Of a stretch of 64,000 nt of DNA, positions 24,978 to 33,855 are shown piece by piece; positions within the stretch are counted from its first letter, which is position 1, and the number at the start of each line of letters is the position of its first letter. The notes beneath the pieces were generated by a model. The model was given only the letters and a program-made list of their open reading frames with translations. It ran no database searches and was not told the DNA's origin. Position numbers and translations under genes: made by a program. The stretch comes from Bacillus sp. ISL-37 (GTDB lineage: Bacteria > Bacillota > Bacilli > Bacillales > Cytobacillaceae): assembly GCF_018613315.1 (NCBI RefSeq), contig NZ_JAGGQL010000006.1, forward strand, positions 163,384 through 227,383. Direction: 5' to 3'.

Positions 24978-25851
24978 ATTGGATTGCTTTCAATTCATTC
25001 TTTTTCAGGAATAGTTCGATTTGATGCGCCGCCATCATCCCCGCCGTACTGTTTAAATGCATCCCGTCAGTAAGCAGCAAATACCCATTCCGGGCAGAAA
25101 TCCGGTCGAGGCTGTATCCGTATACGAAATGCTCGATGATCGCTTTTTCATAAAGCTTCGTTCCGGTCTTCAGCGACCGTCCCCTCGTCTGTCCTTTTCC
25201 CTTAAGATATGCCTTTAATTTTTCGTTAAAAGGAAGGTAAGAAACATTGGTCATTTCCGCCGTTTTTTTGATGACCTCGTTGTACTGGTCAATTTCTTTA
25301 TTAGCTTTCGAAAATAAGTTCTCACCAACGACCGGGAGTGATAGCAACCCGATTTTCGCAGATGTTTCTGATTTTAGCCTTGAGACGATTAACGCAAGAT
25401 TCTTTTCATACACCAATAGTGACGGTTTTTCCAATTGCTGAGCCAGCTTGATGTTCTTCTTTGCAAGGTCTGGGGCTATTTTAGCCGCGGCGTCATTCAA
25501 CCCGACTAAAATCACTATGAATTCAGGCTTGCAAGCGATCACATCATCCAACCGCTGCAAAACATCATAAGCGGTACTTCCATTCACTCCGGCATTAATG
25601 AATTGATAATCGTTGCAGTTTTTCCTCTTGGCTGCGTCATCAACAAAATTGTAGCTGATGTTGCCATGAACCACATCACCGCCGATTACAGCCACAAGCT
25701 TCTTGTCTTCCTGGCGAAGCCCTTTTTCCAGAAAAGCCTTCGGATTATTGTGAGGCAATTGTTTAATGCGGCTTTTCCGCTGATAATACAATGATAAACT
25801 GACAGCAGCTATCAATAATAGGACTAATATCCCGCCATAAATAAGATCCAT
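24976..25851 (-). CDS. Membrane-anchored SGNH/GDSL-like protein lacking the catalytic serine
   Basis: A 291-residue protein with an N-terminal membrane anchor (about 4-22) and an extracytoplasmic SGNH domain. Block II NAGVNGST, block III VGLNDA and block V TDGMHLN are intact, giving the G, N and H of SGNH plus the aspartate. Block I, which should read GDSxTHG, is instead VIGGDVVHG (residues 55-63), so the nucleophile position (59) is aspartate. I checked this against the DNA. The protein may be a non-catalytic relative or may use another mechanism. Monocistronic. Confidence 0.82.
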   Translation of the reverse strand: MDLIYGGILVLLLIAAVSLSLYYQRKSRIKQLPHNNPKAFLEKGLRQEDKKLVAVIGGDVVHGNISYNFVDDAAKRKNCNDYQFINAGVNGSTAYDVLQRLDDVIACKPEFIVILVGLNDAAAKIAPDLAKKNIKLAQQLEKPSLLVYEKNLALIVSRLKSETSAKIGLLSLPVVGENLFSKANKEIDQYNEVIKKTAEMTNVSYLPFNEKLKAYLKGKGQTRGRSLKTGTKLYEKAIIEHFVYGYSLDRISARNGYLLLTDGMHLNSTAGMMAAHQIELFLKKNELKAIQ

Positions 25852-26134
25852 ATATAGCCCCTCTCTTTGTGATTTTCAGTAATTTATTAATTAAAAATTC
25901 TGAATATATATTATAAAACTATTCGACAATATGCGTAAAATTCCCTGTCAAACAGATATTTACCTAAACAAAAATTACTTCTCCTGCCGATAATTTCATT
26001 ATAGCCTTTTATGTTATGCAACAGACAAAATAAATGGTTCAAAAATTTTCACAAATCAAAAAATTACTTTGCAACTACTTTTATATTTAGGATAAAATTA
26101 TGTGGTAGAGTTTTGGAAAGGGGATTTTCTGCCT

Positions 26135-27379
26135 ATGCTGAAAGCTAGGTTATATGATTTCACGTTATTCTTTACTGCTGTTGCCGTGGCTTTTGGATTA
26201 GGTACCTTCACTATAGATAAAAACAATTTTTTTATAGCACTTTTTATCTACTGGTTATTTTCAACCCTTTATAATCACTTAAGAATCACAGCGAAAAATG
26301 GAACGCTGAAATTTGATTATGGGATTAGTTATAGTTTATCTTTCGCCATTTTTGCAGGTCCGATAGGTTTGTTCATTTTTGAAGCAATCTATCGTTTCAC
26401 AGTCTATTTTTCAAGAAAAAGTTCGAAAACGGCCGATGAAAGTGAGTTTTCCGATACATTTTACAATATAGGCGCTCATGTCCTGATCTACTCGATTGGT
26501 TATTACCTATTCCAGCTCGGATATCCTTTAATAGAGAATATCCCCTTCGGATTCTTTATCTTGATGTGCATCCTTGCTGTAACGACCACGTTGATTTCCT
26601 ATACCTTCTTGAGCACTGCCTTTTACATTATGGGAGAAATCAAGAGCCTGCAGCAGGCAATCAAGTTTTTCAAAGAAAGCAATAACTGGCTGGATCTTGG
26701 CAAAACAGCATTCACGAATGGCTTACTGCTGCTTTTACTAGAGGAACAGCGATGGGAAATGGTCGTTGGATTATTCATTCTGAACTATCTCGTCAGCCGT
26801 TCCTTCCAATCAAAGTCGCAAAGCATCCAGAACAAAATCGAGCGGGACAAGTTCGAGCAAATGGCCTATACGGACTTCCTGACCGGGATCCCGAACCGCG
26901 CATACATGGATAAAAAAATGTTTGAGTTGAACCATACTGGTGAAAAAATCGGCATCGTTGTAGCCGACATCGATAAATTCAAGCTTATAAATGATTCCTA
27001 CAATCATGCCGTAGGCGACCGGGTGATCCAGCATTTTGCCCATACTCTCAAAAGCTACTTGTCAGAAGACGATCATGTTTTCCGCAGCGGCGGGGAAGAA
27101 TTCACATTGATCCTCAGGAATAGATCCTTCAGCCAAAACATTGATCTTGTGGAAAAGATTCGCCATGGGGTTGAGGTAAGTTCAGTGGAGGTTGATTATC
27201 AATCCGAGAAGCATGCTGTTTCAATAACCTCTTCATTTGGGTTGTATTATTTTAAAGTCAACCAGTACACTTCGATGGAAAAAGGGTATATCTTTGCTGA
27301 CCAGCTCTTGCTGCAATCGAAGGACCTTGGCAAAAACAAAGTTACCTTTAAGGACGAGCTTTCACGACAAACAGGATGA
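26135..27379 (+). CDS. Membrane diguanylate cyclase (GGDEF)
   Basis: About 414 residues. Some six membrane helices (residues 1-225) form a MASE-like sensor, followed by a linker helix and a GGDEF domain (about 240-405). The signature is GGEEF at 319-323 and the metal-binding aspartate is in VVADIDKFKLINDSY, so c-di-GMP synthesis is expected to be active. I see no RxxD inhibitory site directly before the signature. A GTG at 26102 is in frame, but AAAGGGG at 26117-26123 fits ATG 26135 better. No EAL or PilZ gene is nearby. Confidence 0.85.
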   Translation: MLKARLYDFTLFFTAVAVAFGLGTFTIDKNNFFIALFIYWLFSTLYNHLRITAKNGTLKFDYGISYSLSFAIFAGPIGLFIFEAIYRFTVYFSRKSSKTADESEFSDTFYNIGAHVLIYSIGYYLFQLGYPLIENIPFGFFILMCILAVTTTLISYTFLSTAFYIMGEIKSLQQAIKFFKESNNWLDLGKTAFTNGLLLLLLEEQRWEMVVGLFILNYLVSRSFQSKSQSIQNKIERDKFEQMAYTDFLTGIPNRAYMDKKMFELNHTGEKIGIVVADIDKFKLINDSYNHAVGDRVIQHFAHTLKSYLSEDDHVFRSGGEEFTLILRNRSFSQNIDLVEKIRHGVEVSSVEVDYQSEKHAVSITSSFGLYYFKVNQYTSMEKGYIFADQLLLQSKDLGKNKVTFKDELSRQTG

Positions 27380-27389
27380 GAACAATAAC

Positions 27390-27420
27390 AAAAGACAGAG
27401 AAGTCATTCTCTGTCTTTTG
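27390..27420 (+). terminator. Terminator of the GGDEF gene
   Basis: AAAAGACAGAGA pairs perfectly with TCTCTGTCTTTT around a 6-base loop. Confidence 0.9.
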
Positions 27421-27445
27421 TGCACTAGCAGGGTTATGCTATTTT

Positions 27446-27950
27446 GACAGGATTTCTGCTTTGCGAGGCAAACCTGTCACAAAAACAGGATTTTCTTGAC
27501 AGCTTTTCTGCTTTGAAACCCAAACCTGTCATAATAACGAGATTTTCTTGACAGCTTTTCTACTTTGAAAGTCAAACCTGTCATAATTACGAGCTTTTCT
27601 TGACAGCTTTTTTGCTCTGAAACCCCAACCTGTCATAATAACGAGCTTTTCTTGACAGCTTTTCTGCTTTGAAACCCAAACCTGTCATAATAACGAGCTT
27701 TTCTTGACAGCTTTTCTGCTTTGAACCCCAAACCTGTCATAATAACGAGAGTTTCTTGACAGCTTTTCTGCTTTGAACCCCAAACCTGTCACAATAACGA
27801 GATTTTCTTGACAGCTTTTCTGCTTTGAAACCCAAACCTGTCATAATTACGAGCTTTTCTTGACAGCTTTTCTGCTTTGAACCTCAAACCTGTCATAATA
27901 ACGAGCTTTTCTTGACAGCTTTTCTGCTTTGAACCTAAAACCTGTCTAAA
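27446..27950. repeat. 52-bp tandem array, TGACAG family, copy 2
   Basis: CCTGTC starts at 27473, 27525, 27577, 27629, 27681, 27733, 27785, 27837, 27889 and 27941, ten heads at an exact 52-bp period. Arms are CTGTCA and TGACAG, 17 bp apart, with an array-specific linker (TTCTGCTTTGAAACCCAAA). It has the same orientation as the arrays at 1.2 and 58.3 kb and again lies in a convergent gap, between the GGDEF and DsrE genes. Confidence 0.96.
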
Positions 27951-27988
27951 TTCATCAGCTAGGTACATTCTTCAAACTTAATATGAAT

Positions 27989-28369
27989 TTAAAAATGCAT
28001 AAATAAATCCGCGGATGCTGCTTCGTTTAGTAACCATTTGATTGGTACCTGTTCTGCGGGATGGATGAAATCGAAACGATCGTTTACATCCAGATCTACG
28101 ACATAGAGCTGGGCTCCCATTTCTACCGCGATTCCTAGAAGGTCATGGACGGAAGATACTCCAAAGTCGTTCAATGCATTTGATAAGTACTCCAGGTCCT
28201 CAGACGGGACGGATACATATCGCTTATCCAGAATATTGACTCCCCTGCGGGAAAACGCCAGGATTACGTCTGCACCAGATGATGCAGCCCCAACGGCCAC
28301 ATTCAAAGGTGGGTATGCAGATTCCAGTTGATCGTGAAGTGCCATAACCACTACTTTTTTCTTTTCCAT
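27989..28369 (-). CDS. DsrE/DsrF-like small protein
   Basis: A 126-residue DsrE/F-fold protein: a beta-alpha start KKKVVVMALHDQ, AASSGADVILAFSRRGV after helix 1, and a C-terminal ADLFMHF strand. The conserved sulfur-relay cysteine of TusD/DsrE is absent, as the protein has no cysteine at all, so a sulfurtransferase role is unlikely. It follows a related gene after 16 bp, forming a two-gene operon of diverged paralogues that share the LDKRY segment. Function unknown. Confidence 0.78.
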   Translation of the reverse strand: MEKKKVVVMALHDQLESAYPPLNVAVGAASSGADVILAFSRRGVNILDKRYVSVPSEDLEYLSNALNDFGVSSVHDLLGIAVEMGAQLYVVDLDVNDRFDFIHPAEQVPIKWLLNEAASADLFMHF

Positions 28370-28385
28370 AAGCTCTTCACCTCCA

Positions 28386-28733
28386 TTAATAGCTCAGTAC
28401 TGCATCCGCCTGGTAAGCGGTCTCTAAAAAGGTTGCAACCCCTGATAACTCTGCACCTTCAACAAGCTCCAGTCCATCGGCAATCAATACATTCATCTGG
28501 CAGCCGAAAAATTTTATGCCTTTATCTAAAGCCTGCTGCATCAATTTTTGCAAATCAATATTGTGTGTTCTCTCCATAATTTTCAAATATCGTTTATCCA
28601 GGACTCGTGCTCCGTCCAAATCAAAGAAAATAGCAACCTCGTTCTCTTCCTCAGCGTTTTTCAGGGCTTTTTTCAAAACATAAGGGACATTGGAGCTCAA
28701 TGAAACGAAGTAAACAAATTTCTTATTAGCCAT
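28386..28733 (-). CDS. DsrE/DsrF-like small protein with conserved cysteine
   Basis: A 115-residue DsrE/F-fold protein: KFVYFVSLSSNVPYVLKKAL at the N-terminus, EVAIFFDLDGARVLDKRY in the middle and KFFGCQMNVLIADG carrying the single cysteine at the position used for sulfur relay in this fold. The C-terminus GVATFLETAYQADAVLSY is typical of peroxiredoxin-like DsrE proteins. It is the first gene of the pair and could form a hetero-oligomer with the downstream paralogue. GGAAGTGA-type ribosome site before the ATG. Confidence 0.8.
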   Translation of the reverse strand: MANKKFVYFVSLSSNVPYVLKKALKNAEEENEVAIFFDLDGARVLDKRYLKIMERTHNIDLQKLMQQALDKGIKFFGCQMNVLIADGLELVEGAELSGVATFLETAYQADAVLSY

Positions 28734-28847
28734 GTGGCTTCACTTCCTTCATTCCGTTTATCTTCTACACCTAATTATGTTGTCCAAATGATTAACTACC
28801 ATGAATCTTACTTTCATTATATACCCGTGTAGGTATTTATTGAAACA

Positions 28848-28897
28848 AAAAAAACACGCAGCAATCTTATTGTGTACCCACAGGCTGCTGCGTGCCA
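28848..28897 (-). terminator. Terminator of the cupin gene
   Basis: On the minus strand GCACGCAGCAGCC and its partner TTGCTGCGTG form a long hairpin followed by TTTTTTTTG, 10 bp after the cupin stop. Confidence 0.85.
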
Positions 28898-28906
28898 TAT
28901 TATCTA

Positions 28907-29404
28907 TTATTTTACCCACTTATGAAGAAGTGGACCTGTCTCACCGTATACCGGATCTGTTTCCGGAATAGGGACATTTTTGATTTGAGATAATGCTTGA
29001 GCCCTGACGCCAGGATTTTCTTCCTTCAAGTCTGGATTTCGTCCATTAGGGTAAGCACCTACAACCTCGAAATCCTGGCTGCTGTCAATTTTCTTGTGGC
29101 CGGTTCCCGCCGGTAGGACGACAACATCCCCTGCTTTAAGCTCCAGACGTTCTCCAGCATCGCCACCGATTTGCACGGTTGCACTGCCTGATTTAACGCC
29201 AAGGACTTCATGGGTATTTGTATGGTAATGATGATAATCGTAAATATCTCCAGTCCATGTGCCTGTCCAATTATGCTGCTGGAATTGGTCTTCCATGCTT
29301 AAGTTGTCATCAAAAACACCTTGGTAGACTATGATCGGTAGTGTCGGATTATTGGGTATATCACCTGTGTCGTTTGCGAAAAATGATCGTATTTGTGTTC
29401 CCAT
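28907..29404 (-). CDS. Cupin-domain protein (YjlB-like)
   Basis: A 165-residue single-domain cupin. HYHTNTHEVLGVKSGSATVQIGG is cupin motif 1 (metal-ligand histidines and glutamate) and PAGTGHKKI is motif 2, so a bound metal is likely. Length and the VGAYPNGRNPD region fit YjlB of B. subtilis. The reaction is not established for this group. The frame is open 26 codons upstream, but AAGGAG lies 9 bp before the ATG at 29404. A 9-bp hairpin at 29498-29520 (GCATGGACC/GGTCTATGC) lies in the upstream gap. Confidence 0.85.
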   Translation of the reverse strand: MGTQIRSFFANDTGDIPNNPTLPIIVYQGVFDDNLSMEDQFQQHNWTGTWTGDIYDYHHYHTNTHEVLGVKSGSATVQIGGDAGERLELKAGDVVVLPAGTGHKKIDSSQDFEVVGAYPNGRNPDLKEENPGVRAQALSQIKNVPIPETDPVYGETGPLLHKWVK

Positions 29405-29530
29405 TGTGAATTGCTCCTTTCCTATATCAGAATTTGTTACTCCTTTGAGGAGGAACACTCTATAAGTTGGCGCCACCCACAAATGTTAACTTGATGGCAT
29501 GGACCAAAAAAGGTCTATGCTTATCTGTAC

Positions 29531-30379
29531 CTAAAATCCTCTTGTGTTAAACGTATCGCCTTGTTCAAGATTCCCAGCTTTATAGCCTTTTTGGAACCAG
29601 CTTTTTCTTTGTTCTGAGGTACCGTGGGTGAAACTTTCCGGAACAACATAGCCTTGCGATCGCTTCTGGATAGTGTCGTCCCCGACCGCACTGGCCGCGT
29701 TCATTGCCTCCTCAAGGTCGCCTTCTTCCACGACGCCCATTCCCTGGGCATGATGAGCCCATACGCCTGCCAAATAATCGGCTTGAAGTTCAAAACGAAC
29801 TTGGTACTTATTGAATTCTGTCTGGTCCAGACGACCTCGTAGAGAATTCAATTTATCGGTCGTTCCCAGTAATGTCTGGACATGATGGCCAACTTCATGG
29901 GCGACAACATAAGCCATCGCAAAATCACCAGGTGCCTGGAATTTTGTTTGAAGCTCATCATAGAAGCTAAGATCAATATAAAGCTTTTGGTCACCCGGAC
30001 AATAAAACGGACCTACCTGCGAGCCTGCCATTCCACATGCCGACTGGACGCTTCCTGAGTATAAAACTAGGGTAGGCTCTTGATATTCCATCCCCTCTTC
30101 CGCGAAGACCTTGGACCATACTTCCTCCGTGTCAGCAAGGACTACCGAAACAAATTGGGCTAGCTCCTCTTCCTCGGCACTTTGCTGATAAGGAGCAGGT
30201 GACTGGTTTCCGCCGTTTGTCATATTACTCACGACGTCTCCCATATCGCCTCCGCCAAGGAATGTCATGATCACTAACAGGATGATGCCGCCAAGGCCGC
30301 CTCCCATGAGCATGCCTCCGCCGCCCATCCCTCTTCTATCTTCCACATTGCTGCTCGCTCTTCTGCCTTTCCATTGCAT
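29531..30379 (-). CDS. YpfJ-type neutral zinc metallopeptidase
   Basis: A 282-residue protein of the putative neutral zinc metallopeptidase family (YpfJ). N-terminal MQWKGRRASSNVEDRRG is the family opening, a glycine-rich stretch and one membrane helix (about 24-42) follow, then an acidic linker and the catalytic domain with HEVGHH (161-166). ELQADYLAGVWAHHAQ probably supplies the third zinc ligand, and SFTHGTSEQRKSWFQKGY is the conserved end. It is probably anchored with the catalytic domain outside. GGAGC precedes the ATG. Monocistronic. Confidence 0.88.
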   Translation of the reverse strand: MQWKGRRASSNVEDRRGMGGGGMLMGGGLGGIILLVIMTFLGGGDMGDVVSNMTNGGNQSPAPYQQSAEEEELAQFVSVVLADTEEVWSKVFAEEGMEYQEPTLVLYSGSVQSACGMAGSQVGPFYCPGDQKLYIDLSFYDELQTKFQAPGDFAMAYVVAHEVGHHVQTLLGTTDKLNSLRGRLDQTEFNKYQVRFELQADYLAGVWAHHAQGMGVVEEGDLEEAMNAASAVGDDTIQKRSQGYVVPESFTHGTSEQRKSWFQKGYKAGNLEQGDTFNTRGF

Positions 30380-30599
30380 GATGTTAGCTCCTTCCTGCTA
30401 TATACTAAACACTGATTAAACAATTTAATGGATGTCCTTAGTGTTATACCCGCATATAAGCGATATATTTGCCTTTCTGTGAATAATTTTTTTGGTAATT
30501 CACTACCTGCTTTTCACCTGGTAAAGTAAGGCCATTATCCGTTTTCAATACACTTGCACATTTAGGAACAATCAAAACATCCTTGCCCTTTCTTAGCTT

Positions 30600-30840
30600 T
30601 CGCTTTCATTTCACGCATTGCAGAGCCGTCCTTTTACCCTTTTCAAACTTTCCAACTCATTTCGGGTAATGCAGGGGCTTTCCTTTTACCCTTTTCATAC
30701 TTTCCAGCTCATTCCGGGCAATGCAGAGCCTTTCCTTTTACCCTTTTCATACTTTCCAACTCAGTTCGGGCAATGCAAGGCCTTTCCTTTTACCCTTTTT
30801 AAGCTTGCCCGCTCATTCCGGGCAATGCAGGGGCTGATTA
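30600..30840. repeat. 52-bp tandem array, GGGCAATGCAG family
   Basis: TGCAG-type cores start at 30619, 30670, 30722, 30774 and 30826 (steps 51, 52, 52, 52). Arms GGG(C/T)AA and TTACCC are 16 bp apart, with 24 bp to the next unit, and TTTCCTT precedes the right arm, the same plan as the other 52-bp arrays. It follows the terminator of the DAO-like gene. An open frame through it repeats in a shifting frame and is not a gene. Confidence 0.93.
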
Positions 30841-30856
30841 CAGTTCTCCTACACAC

Positions 30857-30907
30857 AAAAAAGCAAGCAAAGTACCTTCATTCAAAGGTCTCCTGCTCGC
30901 TTTTTTC
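30857..30907. terminator. Terminator of the DAO-family oxidoreductase gene
   Basis: AAGCAAGCAAAGTACCTT pairs with AAGGTCTCCTGCTCGCTT with a few mismatches, and TTTTTT/AAAAAA flank the arms, allowing either direction. Confidence 0.85.
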
Positions 30908-30912
30908 ATTGC

Positions 30913-32040
30913 CTAGGAAATATTGTCGCTGATGGCTCCTGAGACATCGTACTGCTCGAGGTGTAGTTCGACGTCTTCGCCTGCTGCCAGTTTGGAGAGC
31001 TGGACTCCAAGATATGGTCCGACTGTGAGACCTGAAGCGCCCAGTCCATTTGCCATGAATAGGTTATCAAAACCTGGAACGGTACCAATAATCGGAAGGA
31101 AATTCGGTGCAACTGGCCGGAATCCCACTTTTGTTTCAAGATAGGTTGCATCAGCCAGACCTGGTGAGACCGTTAATGCTTTATCGATGATTTCATGCAT
31201 GCCCCCAAGAGTCGGGCGGGAGTCAAACCCCTTCTCGTCTTCATGTGTTGCTCCAATGACAACCCTTCCTCCATCGAACGCAAGAATGTACTGGTTATTC
31301 GGCGGCATGACTACAGGCCAGTTGCCGGTCTCTGTACCCTCAAGCTCCAGATGGATGATTTGCGCTTTTTGAGGGGAGATGCTGAGTTGCATTCCAAGCG
31401 GTTTCAGCAACTCTGGTGCCCATGCGCCTGCAGTTATGATAATGCTGTCAGCTTCATATCTTTTATCCCCCACTTTAACGCCTGACACTTTTCCGCCAGA
31501 GTACTCCAAATGAGCATCGCCTTTTACCAATAGAGCGCCGTGTTTTTGCGAGGCATTTAGAAGGGCCATTCGCAGCAACCGTCCATTTACACGTGCCCCA
31601 CCGGTTACATGCACAGAAGAATACTCTTCTGATAATGGCGGGAACAATTCATTTGTTTCATTAGGATCCAGCTGCCTGATTTCTCCGATCTCCGGAGCAT
31701 CTTCACGCCTCACAGTTGCTCTTTCTTCCATTTTTATAAGTTTTTCCCGATCGTGATGAAGGCTGAGGGCTCCTACACGCTGATAACCTGTTTCCATCTC
31801 GCCATCACCTTCTAGTTGTTTGATCAAAGACGGGTAAAAGGCCGCCCCATTCTTTGCAAGAAAATACCACGCTTTATTCCTGCGCTGAGTTATCCAGGGA
31901 CAAATGATACCAGCTGCAGCATCCGTTGCTTGCCCTGGTTCTCCACGGTCAATGATCGTTACACTCTTTCCTTCCTTCGCTAAGTGATAGGCAGTGGAAG
32001 CACCTAATATTCCTGCGCCAATGACAACATATTTTTTCAT
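30913..32040 (-). CDS. DAO-family FAD-dependent amino-acid oxidase/dehydrogenase
   Basis: A 375-residue D-amino-acid-oxidase-fold flavoprotein of the DadA/GlyOx group. KYVVIGAGILGASTAYHLAKEG is the FAD Rossmann motif, followed by ATDAAAGIICPW, and the C-terminus has MANGLGASGLTVGPYLG near the isoalloxazine. Oxidation of a glycine-, sarcosine- or D-amino-acid-type substrate is expected, but the substrate is not defined. AAAAGGTG precedes the ATG. Monocistronic. Confidence 0.85.
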   Translation of the reverse strand: MKKYVVIGAGILGASTAYHLAKEGKSVTIIDRGEPGQATDAAAGIICPWITQRRNKAWYFLAKNGAAFYPSLIKQLEGDGEMETGYQRVGALSLHHDREKLIKMEERATVRREDAPEIGEIRQLDPNETNELFPPLSEEYSSVHVTGGARVNGRLLRMALLNASQKHGALLVKGDAHLEYSGGKVSGVKVGDKRYEADSIIITAGAWAPELLKPLGMQLSISPQKAQIIHLELEGTETGNWPVVMPPNNQYILAFDGGRVVIGATHEDEKGFDSRPTLGGMHEIIDKALTVSPGLADATYLETKVGFRPVAPNFLPIIGTVPGFDNLFMANGLGASGLTVGPYLGVQLSKLAAGEDVELHLEQYDVSGAISDNIS

Positions 32041-32375
32041 AATTACACCTTTTCATAAAAGAATTCTTTGACATCATTCTACAGAAATTCATCAATAGAC
32101 TCAAAGTAAGCTATCCCTTTTACTTTTTCACTGCTAATTCATACATAAATAGCAATAAAATATGCACTCTACTCTCACATGGAGGAATTCTATTCATTTG
32201 CAATTACTGCGAACAATAGTGCTGAATCATGAGAGTAATAAATAATCTTCCTGCTATAATAAAACTATTGAATTAAATCAAAAAATCAAATGCTAACCTA
32301 ACAGATCGTTACAACACCCTATTAAAATAAGTTTCCACTCTCGAAAAGTTATTTTCGCTATACCTTAGGGGTTTC
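32041..32375. other. Intergenic region between divergent genes
   Basis: AT-rich DNA without a credible gene. The only structure seen is an imperfect inverted repeat ACTCTCACATG (32171) with CATGAGAGT (32228-32236). Confidence 0.6.
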
Positions 32376-32384
32376 TGATATAAT
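32376..32384 (+). promoter_or_regulatory. Extended -10 promoter of the MFS gene
   Basis: TGATATAAT is a perfect extended -10 element (TGnTATAAT) 58 bp upstream of the MFS start; no good -35 box is visible, as is usual for this class. Confidence 0.6.
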
Positions 32385-32442
32385 TTTTATTATTGTGCAC
32401 TTTTAGCAAGGATACTGTTGAAATAATGGAGTGAATATAAAG

Positions 32443-33615
32443 ATGGATACTAAAAAGGCTTTGCCTATTTTATTTTTAGTTATGTTTCTCGTAATGGTCG
32501 GCTTTGGAATCATTATTCCAGTCATCCCGTTTTATGCAGAAGAAATCGGGGCAACACCTACGCAATTAGGTTTATTGATGGCGGTTTATTCCTTGATGCA
32601 ATTCTTATTCGCGCCAATGTGGGGCCGCATTTCAGACAGGATTGGCAGGAAGCCTGTCATCATGATCGGTATACTGGGACTGTCCCTCTCCTTCTTCTTG
32701 ATGGCACTTTCCACTGAGCTATGGATGCTGTTTGCTGCCAGGATCATTGGAGGATTCCTGTCATCGGCTAATATGCCAACTGTCATGGCGTATGTCGCAG
32801 ATATCACATCCGAGGAAGACCGCGGAAAGGGCATGGGGATCATCGGCGCATCAGTTGGACTTGGATTCATTTTCGGTCCGGCAATCGGCGGTGTTTTCTC
32901 TCAATCAAGCCTGAGTACACCTTTTTATCTTGCAGGAGCGACATCATTGGTTACGTTCTTATTCGTTACTTTTGTATTGAAAGAGTCGCTTTCAGCTGAA
33001 CAGCGCAGCAATCAGGAAAAGGAGAAAAACTCATTGCTGAAGGCTTTGAATGGGCCGCTATCCATGCTTTTCCTGCTTCAGTTGTTCGTTTCACTTTCTT
33101 TGGCCGGACTTGAGGCAACCTTTGCTTATTTTGCTGCTGAAAAAGCAGGGCTTGGATCCGTGGAATTGGGATACATCTTCATGATCATGGGACTCGCAGG
33201 TGCAATCGTACAAGGTGGATTAGTCGGCAGATTGACTAAGAAGCTTGGCGAGGGTACGGTCATCCAGCTCGGTATCATTATCTCAGCGGCAGGCTTTGGA
33301 TTAATCCTCCTGACTGAAGGATTCGGCACTGCAGCATTATTCCTTACTATTTTTGGAATAGGAAATGGATTGATTCGCCCAAGTGTTTCCTCATTACTGA
33401 CGAAAAAATCGACAACTGGGCATGGAGGCACGACTGGATTGCTTTCATCCTTTGATTCACTCGGCAGGATCATTGGACCACCTTTAGGCGGATGGCTGTT
33501 CTCGATCGCCATTGGAATGCCTTATATTTCAGGGATTATTTTATCAATGGTTGCCCTGATTCTATACCAATTCTATCAAGCACGAACAAAAACTTCCCAT
33601 TCGTTAAACCAATAA
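32443..33615 (+). CDS. MFS drug:H+ antiporter (DHA1 type)
   Basis: A 390-residue, 12-helix major facilitator. Motif A WGRISDRIGRKPVIMIG is in loop 2-3, the helix-4 basic residue is in AARIIGGF, and motif C GASVGLGFIFGPAIGG in helix 5 is the antiporter signature of 12-helix drug exporters (NorA/Bmr/TetA group). Export of hydrophobic compounds is probable; the specific substrate is not predictable. GTG at 32431 is in frame, but GGAG at 32428-32431 fits the ATG at 32443. A structured repeat element follows it. Confidence 0.85.
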   Translation: MDTKKALPILFLVMFLVMVGFGIIIPVIPFYAEEIGATPTQLGLLMAVYSLMQFLFAPMWGRISDRIGRKPVIMIGILGLSLSFFLMALSTELWMLFAARIIGGFLSSANMPTVMAYVADITSEEDRGKGMGIIGASVGLGFIFGPAIGGVFSQSSLSTPFYLAGATSLVTFLFVTFVLKESLSAEQRSNQEKEKNSLLKALNGPLSMLFLLQLFVSLSLAGLEATFAYFAAEKAGLGSVELGYIFMIMGLAGAIVQGGLVGRLTKKLGEGTVIQLGIIISAAGFGLILLTEGFGTAALFLTIFGIGNGLIRPSVSSLLTKKSTTGHGGTTGLLSSFDSLGRIIGPPLGGWLFSIAIGMPYISGIILSMVALILYQFYQARTKTSHSLNQ

Positions 33616-33619
33616 GTAC

Positions 33620-33740
33620 AAAAAGCGCAAGCGCCTCGTTCAGCCCCGACAAGCGCTGGAGGGCCGACCGATGAAGTCGTTCTTTGACTTAATTGGGCGG
33701 ACCGAAGCGACTCGAGGGGCTAGGCGCTGGAGCTGGATTA
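33620..33740. repeat. Structured intergenic repeat of the Bacillaceae type
   Basis: A GC-rich island in AT-rich DNA. The outer arms AGCGCCT...AGCCCC (33631-33650) pair with AGGGGCTAGGCGCT (33713-33727), and an inner pair GTCGTTC/GAAGCGAC lies between them, giving a branched fold. I recall near-identical elements (starting AAAAGCGCAAGCGCC, with GATGAAGTCGTTCTTTGAC inside) scattered between genes in several Bacillaceae. It is non-coding and probably a dispersed REP-like or RNA-forming element. Confidence 0.75.
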
Positions 33741-33799
33741 AGAATACTGCATGTAATTATCCACAACTAAATAATTTTTAATTTCCTTAATAATGACAA

Positions 33800-33833
33800 A
33801 CAGGAGGATGGCTTAATTGCCATCCTCCTGTTA
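33800..33833. terminator. Bidirectional terminator before the PAS kinase gene
   Basis: ACAGGAGGATGGC pairs perfectly with GCCATCCTCCTGT around a 6-base loop, with T- and A-rich flanks. Confidence 0.88.
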
Positions 33834-33855
33834 TTTATCGATGCTCTGCCTTTTC

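Noticed and set aside
30618-30932. 104-codon open frame across the GGGCAATGCAG array
   Set aside because: It is translated repeat DNA with a unit not divisible by three, so the same peptide recurs in shifted frames; no ribosome site.
33620-33740. tRNA or rRNA fragment
   Set aside because: The branched fold suggested a tRNA, but there is no TTC-loop, anticodon arm or CCA end in order.
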